Origin: Angelakisella sp. | GTDB lineage: Bacteria; Bacillota; Clostridia; Oscillospirales; Ruminococcaceae | NCBI GenBank assembly: GCA_020024515.1 | Contig: JAHHTR010000024.1 | Location: 1-25,149 of the forward strand | Direction: 5' to 3' | DNA length: 25,149 bases | Shown: one piece after another, positions 1 through 6,703 of the stretch | How positions within the stretch are numbered: position 1 is the first letter of the stretch | How the letters are laid out: every line of letters starts with the position of its first letter | The notes under the pieces: generated by a model | What the model saw: the letters and a program-made list of their open reading frames with translations, nothing else | Told to the model about the DNA's origin: nothing | Databases searched by the model: none | Made by a program: the position numbers and the translations under genes

Positions 1-74
1 AGTTAGTGAGGTACAAGAAAAACAAATGTTAACACAAGAGGGGTGGAATACTTAAATTTAGGGAATAAATGGAA

Positions 75-151
75 ATTTTGATGATACACAACGCGGGGCC
101 AAAGAGACATCTCAGGATCTAGTAAGCCGTCTTCTGCTTGAAAAAAAAAAA
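75..151 (+). other. Illumina Nextera adapter read-through (assembly artefact)
   Basis: This stretch is synthetic sequence, not genome. Positions 117-140 match the P7 flow-cell end that follows a Nextera i7 index at 22 of 24 bases, including an unbroken GCCGTCTTCTGCTTG at 126-140. The 8 bases before it (109-116, ATCTCAGG) equal, as I recall, the Nextera XT index N715. Positions 75-108 match the transposase-end segment at about 22 of 34 bases, best next to the index. Positions 141-151 are eleven A, as seen when a read runs past its template. Translated on the minus strand it gives FFFQAEDG, the familiar adapter-derived peptide. The 74 bases to its left are therefore of doubtful origin and may be a low-quality read tail. 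Confidence 0.9.
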
Positions 152-341
152 TATGAAAACAAGTTCTTTTAACAAATTTTACACAAAACCTCAACAAATT
201 AAACACTGAAAATTTTTCTTTAAACAAATTATCAACACGTTTCCACACCGCATATTTTTATGATTTTAATAAATTTTGATATTTTATATATTTATTATAG
301 AAAAGTTATTTATTTTTAATCAATTTTAAACTGTATTTCCC
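152..341. other. AT-rich non-coding stretch at contig edge
   Basis: No gene is visible. The minus-strand reading frame here runs into the adapter and is discarded. The only possible signal is TTATCAACA at 229-237, followed ten bases further by GTTTCCACA at 239-247. Both resemble the DnaA box TTATCCACA, with one and two mismatches. Two such words in AT-rich DNA can occur by chance. Confidence 0.4.
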
Positions 342-370
342 TTGACAAACAGTAGTATAAAAGATATAAT
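342..370 (+). promoter_or_regulatory. Promoter of the DUF177–rpmF unit
   Basis: A perfect -35 TTGACA (342-347) and a perfect -10 TATAAT (365-370) are separated by 17 bases. Transcription should begin near 377, leaving a leader of about 60 bases before the DUF177 start codon. This is the strongest housekeeping-type promoter in the first part of the window. Confidence 0.88.
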
Positions 371-437
371 ATTTTACGTGACAGGAAAAGGGTAATTATG
401 CGTTTTTCCGCTTATCGACAGTGAACGGGGGTTTATA

Positions 438-938
438 ATGATTTTTGATATTGGCAGAGTGCTTGACTGCGAAGGTGAAGTCAGTGTGGTAACGACAGAT
501 GTGGACCTCAGCAGTACTAAGTATCGTGGCGAACATCTATTAAAAAACCCTGTTGTTATGAAAGTAAAAGCAGCTAATCGTGCAGGTGTGGTAACTCTTG
601 CCATTACCTACGAATATACACTTTTTCTGAATTGTGACCGCTGTCTAAACCCTTATACACAAGACATTGTGAAGAATGAAGAGCATACTGTTGTAAGAAA
701 GCTAAACGATAACGACAATGACGATATTATTGAAGCACCGCTTGGTGTTGTTGATTTGGTTGAGCTTGCTACCAATGACATTATAACAGACTTGCCTGAT
801 AAATTCCTTTGTAAAGAAGATTGTAAAGGTCTTTGTCCAAAGTGTGGGTGTAATCTTAATGACGGAAACTGCAACTGTGATTTAAGAGAAACAGACCCAA
901 GACTTGCAGCGTTGGATAAATTTTTTGAAAACGACTAA
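438..938 (+). CDS. DUF177 (YceD-family) protein, large-subunit accumulation factor
   Basis: This 166-residue protein belongs to the YceD/DUF177 family, linked in bacteria and plastids to 23S rRNA and 50S subunit accumulation and usually encoded directly before rpmF. The family pattern is clear. A central CDRC pair (Cys66, Cys69) is followed by an acidic stretch (about 89-99). The C-terminal metal-binding-like cluster has Cys125, 129, 133, 136, 138, 145 and 147, and then the DPRLAALDKF tail. The ATG at 438 lies behind a weak purine-rich GGGGG site (427-431), so the start is less certain than the frame. It shares the 342-370 promoter with rpmF, 35 bases downstream. The family assignment is firm; the biochemical role is taken from relatives. 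Confidence 0.88.
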   Translation: MIFDIGRVLDCEGEVSVVTTDVDLSSTKYRGEHLLKNPVVMKVKAANRAGVVTLAITYEYTLFLNCDRCLNPYTQDIVKNEEHTVVRKLNDNDNDDIIEAPLGVVDLVELATNDIITDLPDKFLCKEDCKGLCPKCGCNLNDGNCNCDLRETDPRLAALDKFFEND

Positions 939-973
939 ATTTTAATATTAATGTTTATTAGGAGGAAATAACT

Positions 974-1159
974 ATGGCAGTACCAAAACGTAAAACTTCC
1001 CATGCGAGAAAAAATAAAAGACGTGCACAATGGAAACTTGAAACACCTGCTTTTTCAAGATGTACACAATGCGGTGAACTGAAAATGCCTCACAGAGTTT
1101 GCGGTAATTGCGGATTCTACAAAGGTAAAGAGGTTGTTAAAGTAGCTAAAGAAGCATAA
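974..1159 (+). CDS. rpmF: 50S ribosomal protein L32
   Basis: L32 is a small protein of the large ribosomal subunit. The 61-residue sequence begins with the invariant MAVPKRKTS and a basic segment that contacts rRNA. It carries two CxxC pairs (Cys30/Cys33 and Cys43/Cys46), so this is the zinc-binding C+ form. A textbook AGGAGG (960-965) precedes the ATG. It is the second gene of a two-gene unit with the DUF177 gene and is followed by a terminator. In many Firmicutes the fatty-acid genes plsX or fapR come next; here they do not, so the usual rpmF–plsX linkage is absent. Confidence 0.97.
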   Translation: MAVPKRKTSHARKNKRRAQWKLETPAFSRCTQCGELKMPHRVCGNCGFYKGKEVVKVAKEA

Positions 1160-1178
1160 TAACTAAAAGAGTTTTACC

Positions 1179-1210
1179 AAGAGGGTGATTAATATCTACC
1201 CTCTTTTTTT
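1179..1210 (+). terminator. Rho-independent terminator after rpmF
   Basis: An 8-bp stem AAGAGGGT (1179-1186) pairs with ACCCTCTT (1198-1205) around an 11-base loop, and a T run follows to 1210. It closes the DUF177–rpmF transcript. Confidence 0.88.
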
Positions 1211-1299
1211 ATTGTAAAAGTATATTTTATTTTTGTTAAGATAAAAATAAAATATTATAGTAATACCTTATAATTACTGATAGGGTTAATTGTGTAGTA

Positions 1300-1328
1300 T
1301 TGCCTTATATAAAAATTAAAAATATAGT
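1300..1328 (+). promoter_or_regulatory. Putative promoter of the DUF512–der–udk–ridA unit
   Basis: TTGCCT (1300-1305) and TATAGT (1323-1328) are spaced by 17 bases. They lie between the rpmF terminator and the next start codon. Each box has one or two mismatches to consensus, and the surrounding AT-rich DNA offers other weak candidates. Confidence 0.55.
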
Positions 1329-1395
1329 ATAAATATCCACAAATATGTGTTAAAATATATATAACTAAAATTTCTTAAAAAAGGTGGTGCAAAAA

Positions 1396-2700
1396 GTGTC
1401 AGTTGTTATAAAAGAAGTTATTCCTAAATCTATTGCTGACAAAAATGGAATAAAAGACGGAGACATTATAGAGAGTATTAACGGATATGATATAAAAGAT
1501 GTGCTTGACTACCGCTTTTATATGACAGATTTTAACCTAAATATTGATATTTGCCGTAATGGTTCACCTGTTAATTTAAATATTAAAAAAGATGAGTATG
1601 ATGACCTCGGCTTAGAGTTTGAAACTTACCTTATGGATAGACAACATACCTGCAAAAACAAATGTATGTTTTGCTTTGTTGACCAGTTACCAAAGGGACT
1701 TCGTCAAAGTCTTTATTTTAAAGATGATGATAGCCGAATGTCATTTTTGTTCGGTAGCTATGTAACACTTACAAATGTTAATGAAGAAGATATAAAGAGA
1801 ATTATCAAAATGAAACTTGAACCAATCAATATATCTATTCATACAACAAATCCCGAACTACGTGTTAAGATGCTGAAAAACCCAAATGCCGCAAAGAGCC
1901 TTGAATATGTTAAAATGCTTACAGACGGCGGAATTAAGATAAACACACAACTTGTACTGTGTCCATATATCAATGACGGTGAAGAAATGCGTAAAAGTCT
2001 ATATGACCTTGAAAAGCTACACCCAAATATGCAAACAGTGGCACTTGTACCTGTCGGACTTACAAAACATCGTGACGGACTATATCCACTGGAACCAATG
2101 ACCAAAGAGAGAGCAAGGGAGAATATAAAAATTGCTATGGAATTTGGTGAAGAAATGCTGAAAAAACATGGTTCAAGAATAGCTTTCCCTGCTGATGAAA
2201 TGTTTATTATTGCCGATGAACCTATTCCAGATGCAGAGTTTTATGAAAACTTTGACCAACTCGAAGACGGTGTTGGAATCTTTGCTATACAGCGCAGAGA
2301 TTTCTTAGATGAACTTGAATACTTAGAACCAAGTGATGTGCACAGGGAAGTCAGTATTGCTTGCGGAACAGCAGCGGCTCCACTACTTCGTGGACTCTTT
2401 GAAAGTCTAAAAGAAAAATTTCCAAATGTAAAAGTATATGTATATGCGATAGAAAATCGTCTTTTCGGCAGTTCCGTAAATGTTACCGGTTTGCTTTGCG
2501 GTGCTGATCTTGAATACGGTTTGCGTGGCAAAAACCTAGGCGAAGAACTACTGCTTGCAAAAGTACTTTTAAAACATGAAACAGATAAATTCTTAGATGA
2601 TACCAATGTAGAATGGCTGTCAAATAAACTTAATATACCGATAAGAGTTCGTGAAGTAGACGGATACGAATTAATTCACGGTATACTTGGCGATGAATAA
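1396..2700 (+). CDS. DUF512 family protein: PDZ-like domain plus radical-SAM core
   Basis: This is a protein of about 434 residues in the DUF512 family found in Clostridia and cyanobacteria next to der. The substrate is unknown. An N-terminal PDZ-like domain (about 1-60, with a GIKDGDIIESING motif) precedes a radical-SAM-type Cys motif CxxxCxxC (Cys86, 90, 93) in the signature TCKNKCMFCFVDQLPKG. A C-terminal DUF512 region contains CGTAAAPL and NRLFG. I chose GTG 1396 as the start because AGGTGG (1382-1387) lies eight bases upstream. The earlier in-frame GTG codons at 1384 and 1387 would sit inside that binding site. It is the first gene of a unit with der, 40 bases downstream. Neighbourhood suggests a link to translation or ribosome assembly, which is inference. 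Confidence 0.88.
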   Translation: MSVVIKEVIPKSIADKNGIKDGDIIESINGYDIKDVLDYRFYMTDFNLNIDICRNGSPVNLNIKKDEYDDLGLEFETYLMDRQHTCKNKCMFCFVDQLPKGLRQSLYFKDDDSRMSFLFGSYVTLTNVNEEDIKRIIKMKLEPINISIHTTNPELRVKMLKNPNAAKSLEYVKMLTDGGIKINTQLVLCPYINDGEEMRKSLYDLEKLHPNMQTVALVPVGLTKHRDGLYPLEPMTKERARENIKIAMEFGEEMLKKHGSRIAFPADEMFIIADEPIPDAEFYENFDQLEDGVGIFAIQRRDFLDELEYLEPSDVHREVSIACGTAAAPLLRGLFESLKEKFPNVKVYVYAIENRLFGSSVNVTGLLCGADLEYGLRGKNLGEELLLAKVLLKHETDKFLDDTNVEWLSNKLNIPIRVREVDGYELIHGILGDE

Positions 2701-2740
2701 AGAATATTTTAGCAATTAATATAGAAAGAGGTGTAAATAT

Positions 2741-4060
2741 ATGTCAAAACCATTAATAGCAGTTGTCGGCAGACCAAATGTCGGTAAATCAACACTTTTC
2801 AATAAATTAATAGGACAAAGACTATCAATAGTAAAAGATACTCCCGGTGTTACACGTGACAGAATATACAGCCCTTGTCAATGGAGAGGTAAAGACTTTA
2901 TGCTTGTTGACACAGGCGGTATAGAGCCAACAAGCGGCGATATTATCCTTTCACAAATGCGTACACAAGCAGAAATCGCCATTGATACAGCAGATGTTAT
3001 AATTCTTGTTGTTGACTTAAAGAGCGGTGTAACAGCAAACGACAGCGACATAGCGAATATGTTGTTAAAAAGTGGTAAACCTATTGTTGTTGCAGTAAAT
3101 AAATGTGACAATGTAGGTGATGTTCCTGCTGATTTTTATGAATTCTATAATTTGGGACTTCCTGACCTTGTTGCAGTATCGTCTGTACACGGACATGGTA
3201 CAGGCGACCTTCTTGACGAATGTTTTAAGCACATTATTTTTGACGAAAATGATAATCAAGACGATGACCACATAAAGGTTGCCGTTATAGGTAAACCAAA
3301 CGTTGGTAAAAGCAGTCTTATAAACAGAATCAGTGGTAAAGAACGTGTAATTGTATCCAATATAGCAGGTACAACACGTGACAGTACAGATACAGAAATT
3401 ATTAATGAATTTGGAAAATTCACATTTATTGATACTGCCGGTATTCGTCGTAAGGCAAAAGTAGAAGATGCCATAGAAAAATACAGTGTACTTCGTGCAT
3501 ATATGGCTGTGGATAGATGTGATATTGCGGTTATTGTAATAGACGCAACCGAAGGCTTTACAGAGCAAGACAGCAAAATAGCAGGCTATGCTCACGAACA
3601 AGGCAAGGGCTGTGTTGTTGCCGTAAATAAATGGGACGCAGTGGAAAAAGACGGTAAAACAATGGACGAATTCCGCCAAAAACTTGAAAAAGATTTTTCA
3701 TTTATGTCTTATGTTCCATTTGTATTTATATCAGCACTTACAGGACAAAGAATAAATAAACTATATGAAAATATCGTACATGTATATGACCAATGCAATA
3801 TGCGTGTAACAACCGGTAAACTTAATGATATGCTTTCATACTCTACTGCAAGGGTACAGCCACCATCAGATAAAGGTAAACGTCTGAAAATTTATTATGT
3901 TACACAGTCCGGCGTATGCCCACCTACTTTTGTATTCTTCTGTAATGACCACGAACTTTTCCATTTCTCTTATCAACGATATTTGGAAAATCAAATAAGA
4001 GAATATTTTGGTCTGAAAAATACACCAATAAAAATTATTGTGCGTGAACGTGGCGAATAG
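2741..4060 (+). CDS. der: Ribosome biogenesis GTPase Der (EngA)
   Basis: Der is an essential double-GTPase that acts late in 50S subunit maturation. The 439 residues show the full layout. First G domain: GRPNVGKS at 10-17, DTPGVTRD around 33-40, DTGG at 57-60, NKCD at 120-123. An acidic linker (about 168-177) follows. Second G domain: GKPNVGKS at 184-191, AGTTRD around 209-214, DTAG at 231-234, NKWD at 296-299. A KH-like RNA-binding C-terminal domain ends in KIIVRERGE. Length is normal and all G motifs are intact. An AAAGAGG site lies just upstream of the ATG. It follows DUF512 as in other Clostridia, but the next gene is udk rather than the frequently seen plsY. Confidence 0.97.
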   Translation: MSKPLIAVVGRPNVGKSTLFNKLIGQRLSIVKDTPGVTRDRIYSPCQWRGKDFMLVDTGGIEPTSGDIILSQMRTQAEIAIDTADVIILVVDLKSGVTANDSDIANMLLKSGKPIVVAVNKCDNVGDVPADFYEFYNLGLPDLVAVSSVHGHGTGDLLDECFKHIIFDENDNQDDDHIKVAVIGKPNVGKSSLINRISGKERVIVSNIAGTTRDSTDTEIINEFGKFTFIDTAGIRRKAKVEDAIEKYSVLRAYMAVDRCDIAVIVIDATEGFTEQDSKIAGYAHEQGKGCVVAVNKWDAVEKDGKTMDEFRQKLEKDFSFMSYVPFVFISALTGQRINKLYENIVHVYDQCNMRVTTGKLNDMLSYSTARVQPPSDKGKRLKIYYVTQSGVCPPTFVFFCNDHELFHFSYQRYLENQIREYFGLKNTPIKIIVRERGE

Positions 4061-4119
4061 TATAAATTTCTATAATAAATAAAAAAAGATAATTAAAATA
4101 GACAGGAGAGCAAATAATT

Positions 4120-4737
4120 ATGAATGATGTATTGATTATAGGTATCGCAGGCGGTACAGGTTGCGGTAAAACAACCGTTACAAATAAAATTAAAGAAATG
4201 TTTAAGGATAACGTTAGTGTAGTTTATCATGATAATTATTACAAAAGGCACGATGACTTGCCATACGAAGAACGTACAAAACTTAATTATGACCACCCCG
4301 ATTCATTTGATACTGATATGATGATACAAGATTTAAAAGATTTACGTTCCGGAAAAACTGTACACTGTCCTGTCTATGACTACACTATACATAACCGAAC
4401 AGACGAAACTATTGAAGTTAAGCCAAATAAGGTTATTGTAGTTGAAGGTATACTTATATTCGATAATGAAGAATTGCGTAATCAAATGGATATTAAAATT
4501 TTTGTTGATACTGACGCAGATACACGCATATTAAGACGAATTTTGAGAGATGTTGAAGAACGTGGCAGAACACTTACATCTGTTATCAATCAATATATGA
4601 ATACTGTAAAACCAATGCACGAACAGTATGTACAACCTAGCAGAAAATATGCCGATATAGTAATGCTTGAAGGTGGACACAACCTAGTGGCACTTGATAT
4701 GCTTATGAATAAGATAAAAGAACATATTTCAAAATAA
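4120..4737 (+). CDS. udk: Uridine kinase
   Basis: This enzyme phosphorylates uridine, and usually cytidine, to the monophosphate in pyrimidine salvage. The 205-residue protein has a Walker A loop GGTGCGKT at 11-18 and the substrate segments DNYYK (38-42) and NYDHPDSFD (56-64). It also has VVEGILIF and the lid sequence RDVEERGRT. Length and motifs fit bacterial Udk, which is typically about 205-215 residues. Phosphoribulokinase is the main relative but is longer and unlikely here. The start has a good site, AGGAGAG, about eleven bases upstream. It lies 59 bases after der and 33 before ridA, all on the same strand with no terminator between them. Confidence 0.93.
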   Translation: MNDVLIIGIAGGTGCGKTTVTNKIKEMFKDNVSVVYHDNYYKRHDDLPYEERTKLNYDHPDSFDTDMMIQDLKDLRSGKTVHCPVYDYTIHNRTDETIEVKPNKVIVVEGILIFDNEELRNQMDIKIFVDTDADTRILRRILRDVEERGRTLTSVINQYMNTVKPMHEQYVQPSRKYADIVMLEGGHNLVALDMLMNKIKEHISK

Positions 4738-4770
4738 TATAAACTTTTATTATAGAAAGGTAAAAAAACA

Positions 4771-5151
4771 ATGAAGAAAATAATATCCACAGATACAGCA
4801 CCAAAGACAATAGGTGCGTATTCACAGGCAGTATGTGTAAACGGATTTCTTTATACATCAGGACAACTACCCATTGACCCTGCTACCAATGAGCTAAAAG
4901 GTACAACAATGTCAGAGCAGACCGCACAATGTATGGAAAACGGTAAACTTATACTTGAAGCTAACGGAATGACAATGGACGATGTCGTAAAAACAACTGT
5001 GTTTATTACTGATATTTCACGTTTTGCAGAAATGAACAGTGTATATGCTACATATTTTAGTAATGCAAACTATCCAGCACGCAGTGCCACAGAGGTTTCG
5101 GCTCTTGCAAAATGTGCTTTGGTTGAAATTGAATTTATTGCATATAAATAA
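4771..5151 (+). CDS. ridA: RidA family protein (reactive imine/enamine deaminase)
   Basis: RidA hydrolyses reactive 2-aminoacrylate and related imines produced by PLP enzymes, releasing ammonia and the keto acid. The 126-residue sequence has the family fold signatures: GAYSQAV (15-21), TSGQLPIDP (29-37) and VFITDISRFAEMN. The catalytic-site residues Arg104 and Glu120 lie in PARS and ALVEIEFIAYK. The usual PKGA before VEIE reads AKCA here, a mild change next to the active site. An AGAAAGG site precedes the ATG. It is the last gene of the DUF512–der–udk–ridA unit and is followed by a terminator. Retention of the key arginine supports true deaminase activity rather than a divergent YjgF paralogue. 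Confidence 0.92.
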   Translation: MKKIISTDTAPKTIGAYSQAVCVNGFLYTSGQLPIDPATNELKGTTMSEQTAQCMENGKLILEANGMTMDDVVKTTVFITDISRFAEMNSVYATYFSNANYPARSATEVSALAKCALVEIEFIAYK

Positions 5152-5231
5152 CATAAAAGTTTTACTCGATTTTTAAAAAAATATTGGAGTTATAGGGAAA
5201 AATCCCCTGACAATAACCTTTTAAATCTTTT

Positions 5232-5254
5232 AGGGCGATATTTTTCGCCCTTTT
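5232..5254 (+). terminator. Terminator after ridA
   Basis: AGGGCGA (5232-5238) pairs perfectly with TCGCCCT (5245-5251) around a six-base loop, followed by a short run of T. The stem is GC-rich but the T tract is only four long, so termination may be partial. Confidence 0.75.
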
Positions 5255-5296
5255 GTGATTTTATGCAAAACAAAATTAAATACAGAGGTTCTATAT

Positions 5297-6202
5297 ATGA
5301 TAACCATTATACAAGTTTTAGTTATAGCAGTACTTATTGCTATCGGATTTTTTCTTGCAAAAAAAAATATTTTTACAGTAAAAACAAGCAAAGAGCTTTC
5401 ATATCTACTTATAAATATTATAACACCGGCACTTATCATAAATTCTTTTCAGATAGACTATACACCCGAAAAGCTGAATAGTCTGCTTATAACTTTCGGG
5501 CTTTCTTTCCTTGCCTATGCAATAGTTATTGTCTTTTCTTTTCTATATTGCGGCAAAGACGAAAAAAATAAAATTGAAAGATTAATTATAACTTTTTCAA
5601 ATGCGGGATTTATGGGAATACCTCTTACAGCTGGCATTTACGGTAATGAAGGAGTGTTCTATGCCTCTATTATGGTAATAGTATTCAATATAACATTTTG
5701 GAGTTATGGAATAGCTGTTATACGTGGCAATTCTTCTTTTGAAAATATTAAAAAAATACTATTATCACCAACTATTATTTCTGTGATAATAGGACTTATT
5801 CTATTTGTATTAAATATAAAACTACCCGAACCGCTATTTTCAGTATCAAAACATCTTGCAAATATGAACACACCTCTTGCAATGCTTGTAGCAGGTGTAT
5901 CTATCTCACAATCAAATATCCTTTCCATACTAAAAAACAAAAAACTCTATAAAACAATATTTGGCAAACTACTACTTGCACCTATTATAGTAGCTGTTGT
6001 CTTTATGTTTATACCTGTGTCGACAATAATAAAAGAAATACTTGTTCTGCAAGTAGCTTGTCCGGCGGCGGCAAGTATCGGTATCGCCATTATTCAATAT
6101 AACGGTGATAACAAAACCGCAACAGAATATTTTACGCTTACAACTTTAATTTCGATAATAACTATCCCCATTGTACAGTTGCTTTGCGGATACATACTTT
6201 AA
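5297..6202 (+). CDS. AEC (auxin efflux carrier) family transporter
   Basis: This 301-residue integral membrane protein resembles AEC-family permeases, which in bacteria export or import organic acids such as malate or malonate. The substrate cannot be read from the sequence. About ten hydrophobic segments are visible, arranged as two similar halves of five. Family-like features are the LLINIITPALIINSF stretch, SNAGFMGIPL with its GxP turn in the first half, and ACPAAASIGIAI in the second. I set the start at ATG 5297, with CAGAGG at 5283-5288, instead of the ATG at 5255. The longer form would add a polar N-terminus and begin inside the downstream flank of the ridA terminator. It is a single gene with its own terminator. 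Confidence 0.85.
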   Translation: MITIIQVLVIAVLIAIGFFLAKKNIFTVKTSKELSYLLINIITPALIINSFQIDYTPEKLNSLLITFGLSFLAYAIVIVFSFLYCGKDEKNKIERLIITFSNAGFMGIPLTAGIYGNEGVFYASIMVIVFNITFWSYGIAVIRGNSSFENIKKILLSPTIISVIIGLILFVLNIKLPEPLFSVSKHLANMNTPLAMLVAGVSISQSNILSILKNKKLYKTIFGKLLLAPIIVAVVFMFIPVSTIIKEILVLQVACPAAASIGIAIIQYNGDNKTATEYFTLTTLISIITIPIVQLLCGYIL

Positions 6203-6205
6203 ACA

Positions 6206-6253
6206 AAATAAGCCTTCCTTTGTAGAAAACTCTACTTTGGAAGGCTTATTTTT
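6206..6253 (+). terminator. Strong terminator after the AEC transporter gene
   Basis: A 13-bp perfect stem runs from 6206-6218 to 6239-6251. Inside it, GTAGA pairs with TCTAC across a symmetric TTT/TTT interior loop. T-rich DNA follows on the plus strand and an A-rich flank precedes it. Because the left flank is A-rich it could also work on the minus strand. Confidence 0.88.
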
Positions 6254-6625
6254 ATTTATGCAATATTTTATAATAATACAAATATTTGCAATTAAAACGG
6301 AGGCAAGGACAAAAAAATATATATAATTAAAAGGAAAAAAGCTCTCTTTCATAATATTATTTGTTATCAGATGATGTTAATATCCACCACGATACGTAAA
6401 TAAACAAACCAAACCAAAATAAACATTGAAGGATATATTTGCAAGATAAAAATATTGTGGGGTATCGGCATATGGAAGCCATAATCTCAAGCCTATAAAA
6501 TGTGGAAGCTGTGTTGTTAACTATAATATAACAAATACATAAAGTTTTTATATTTTTTCATTTTTATACACTCTCTTAATTATTTGAATATAAATAATTT
6601 TTTATAAATATGATGCTTTAAAAAT
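6254..6625. other. Gene-poor gap between convergent units
   Basis: No intact gene is visible. On the minus strand 6380-6520 is open for 47 codons and reads like the hydrophobic tail of a membrane protein, with the peptides LPHFIGLRLWLPYAD and YLANISFNVYFGLV. It ends at a TAA at 6377-6379 but has no start codon with a ribosome binding site, and a TAG closes it upstream. It may be a decayed gene fragment or chance. A minus-strand frame at 6146-6352 is rejected because it runs through the terminator and into the AEC gene. Confidence 0.35.
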
Positions 6626-6657
6626 AAATATTATAGTTAGTTCTAACTATAATATTT
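6626..6657. repeat. Perfect 15-bp palindrome with two-base centre
   Basis: Positions 6626-6640 are the exact reverse complement of 6643-6657, with only TT between them. It lies downstream of the lysS terminator on the minus strand, with an ATTTTTAAAG flank on that side. It could be a back-up terminator or a protein binding site; the low GC content argues for a weak hairpin. Confidence 0.6.
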
Positions 6658-6667
6658 CAGAGTGAAG

Positions 6668-6695
6668 AAAAAATCCTATAATAATAGGCTTTTTT
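6668..6695 (-). terminator. Terminator after lysS
   Basis: On the minus strand CCTAT pairs with ATAGG (6684-6688 with 6675-6679) around a four-base loop, flanked by AAAAAA and TTTTTT that extend the pairing. It starts nine bases after the lysS stop codon. The GC core is short, so efficiency is uncertain. Confidence 0.7.
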
Positions 6696-6703
6696 CTGTA
6701 TTA

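Noticed and set aside
3..248. Minus-strand 81-residue reading frame at the contig edge
   Set aside because: It runs through the adapter; its centre FFFQAEDG is the translated adapter, so it is not a gene.
1384..1395. Four-codon longer N-terminus of the DUF512 protein
   Set aside because: These codons lie within the AGGTGG ribosome binding site that fits GTG 1396.
3065..3679. Minus-strand 204-residue open frame inside der
   Set aside because: It is fully antisense to the conserved der gene, is rich in Cys/Tyr/Asn from reverse-read codons, and has no promoter or binding site of its own.
4093..4296. Minus-strand 67-residue frame over the udk start
   Set aside because: It is antisense to the conserved P-loop of udk with no start signal.
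5255..5296. Fourteen-residue N-terminal extension of the AEC transporter
   Set aside because: It has no binding site, starts right at the ridA terminator flank and adds a polar leader not expected in the family.
6146..6352. Minus-strand 68-residue hydrophobic frame
   Set aside because: It covers the AEC terminator and the AEC gene's 3' end and has no ribosome binding site.
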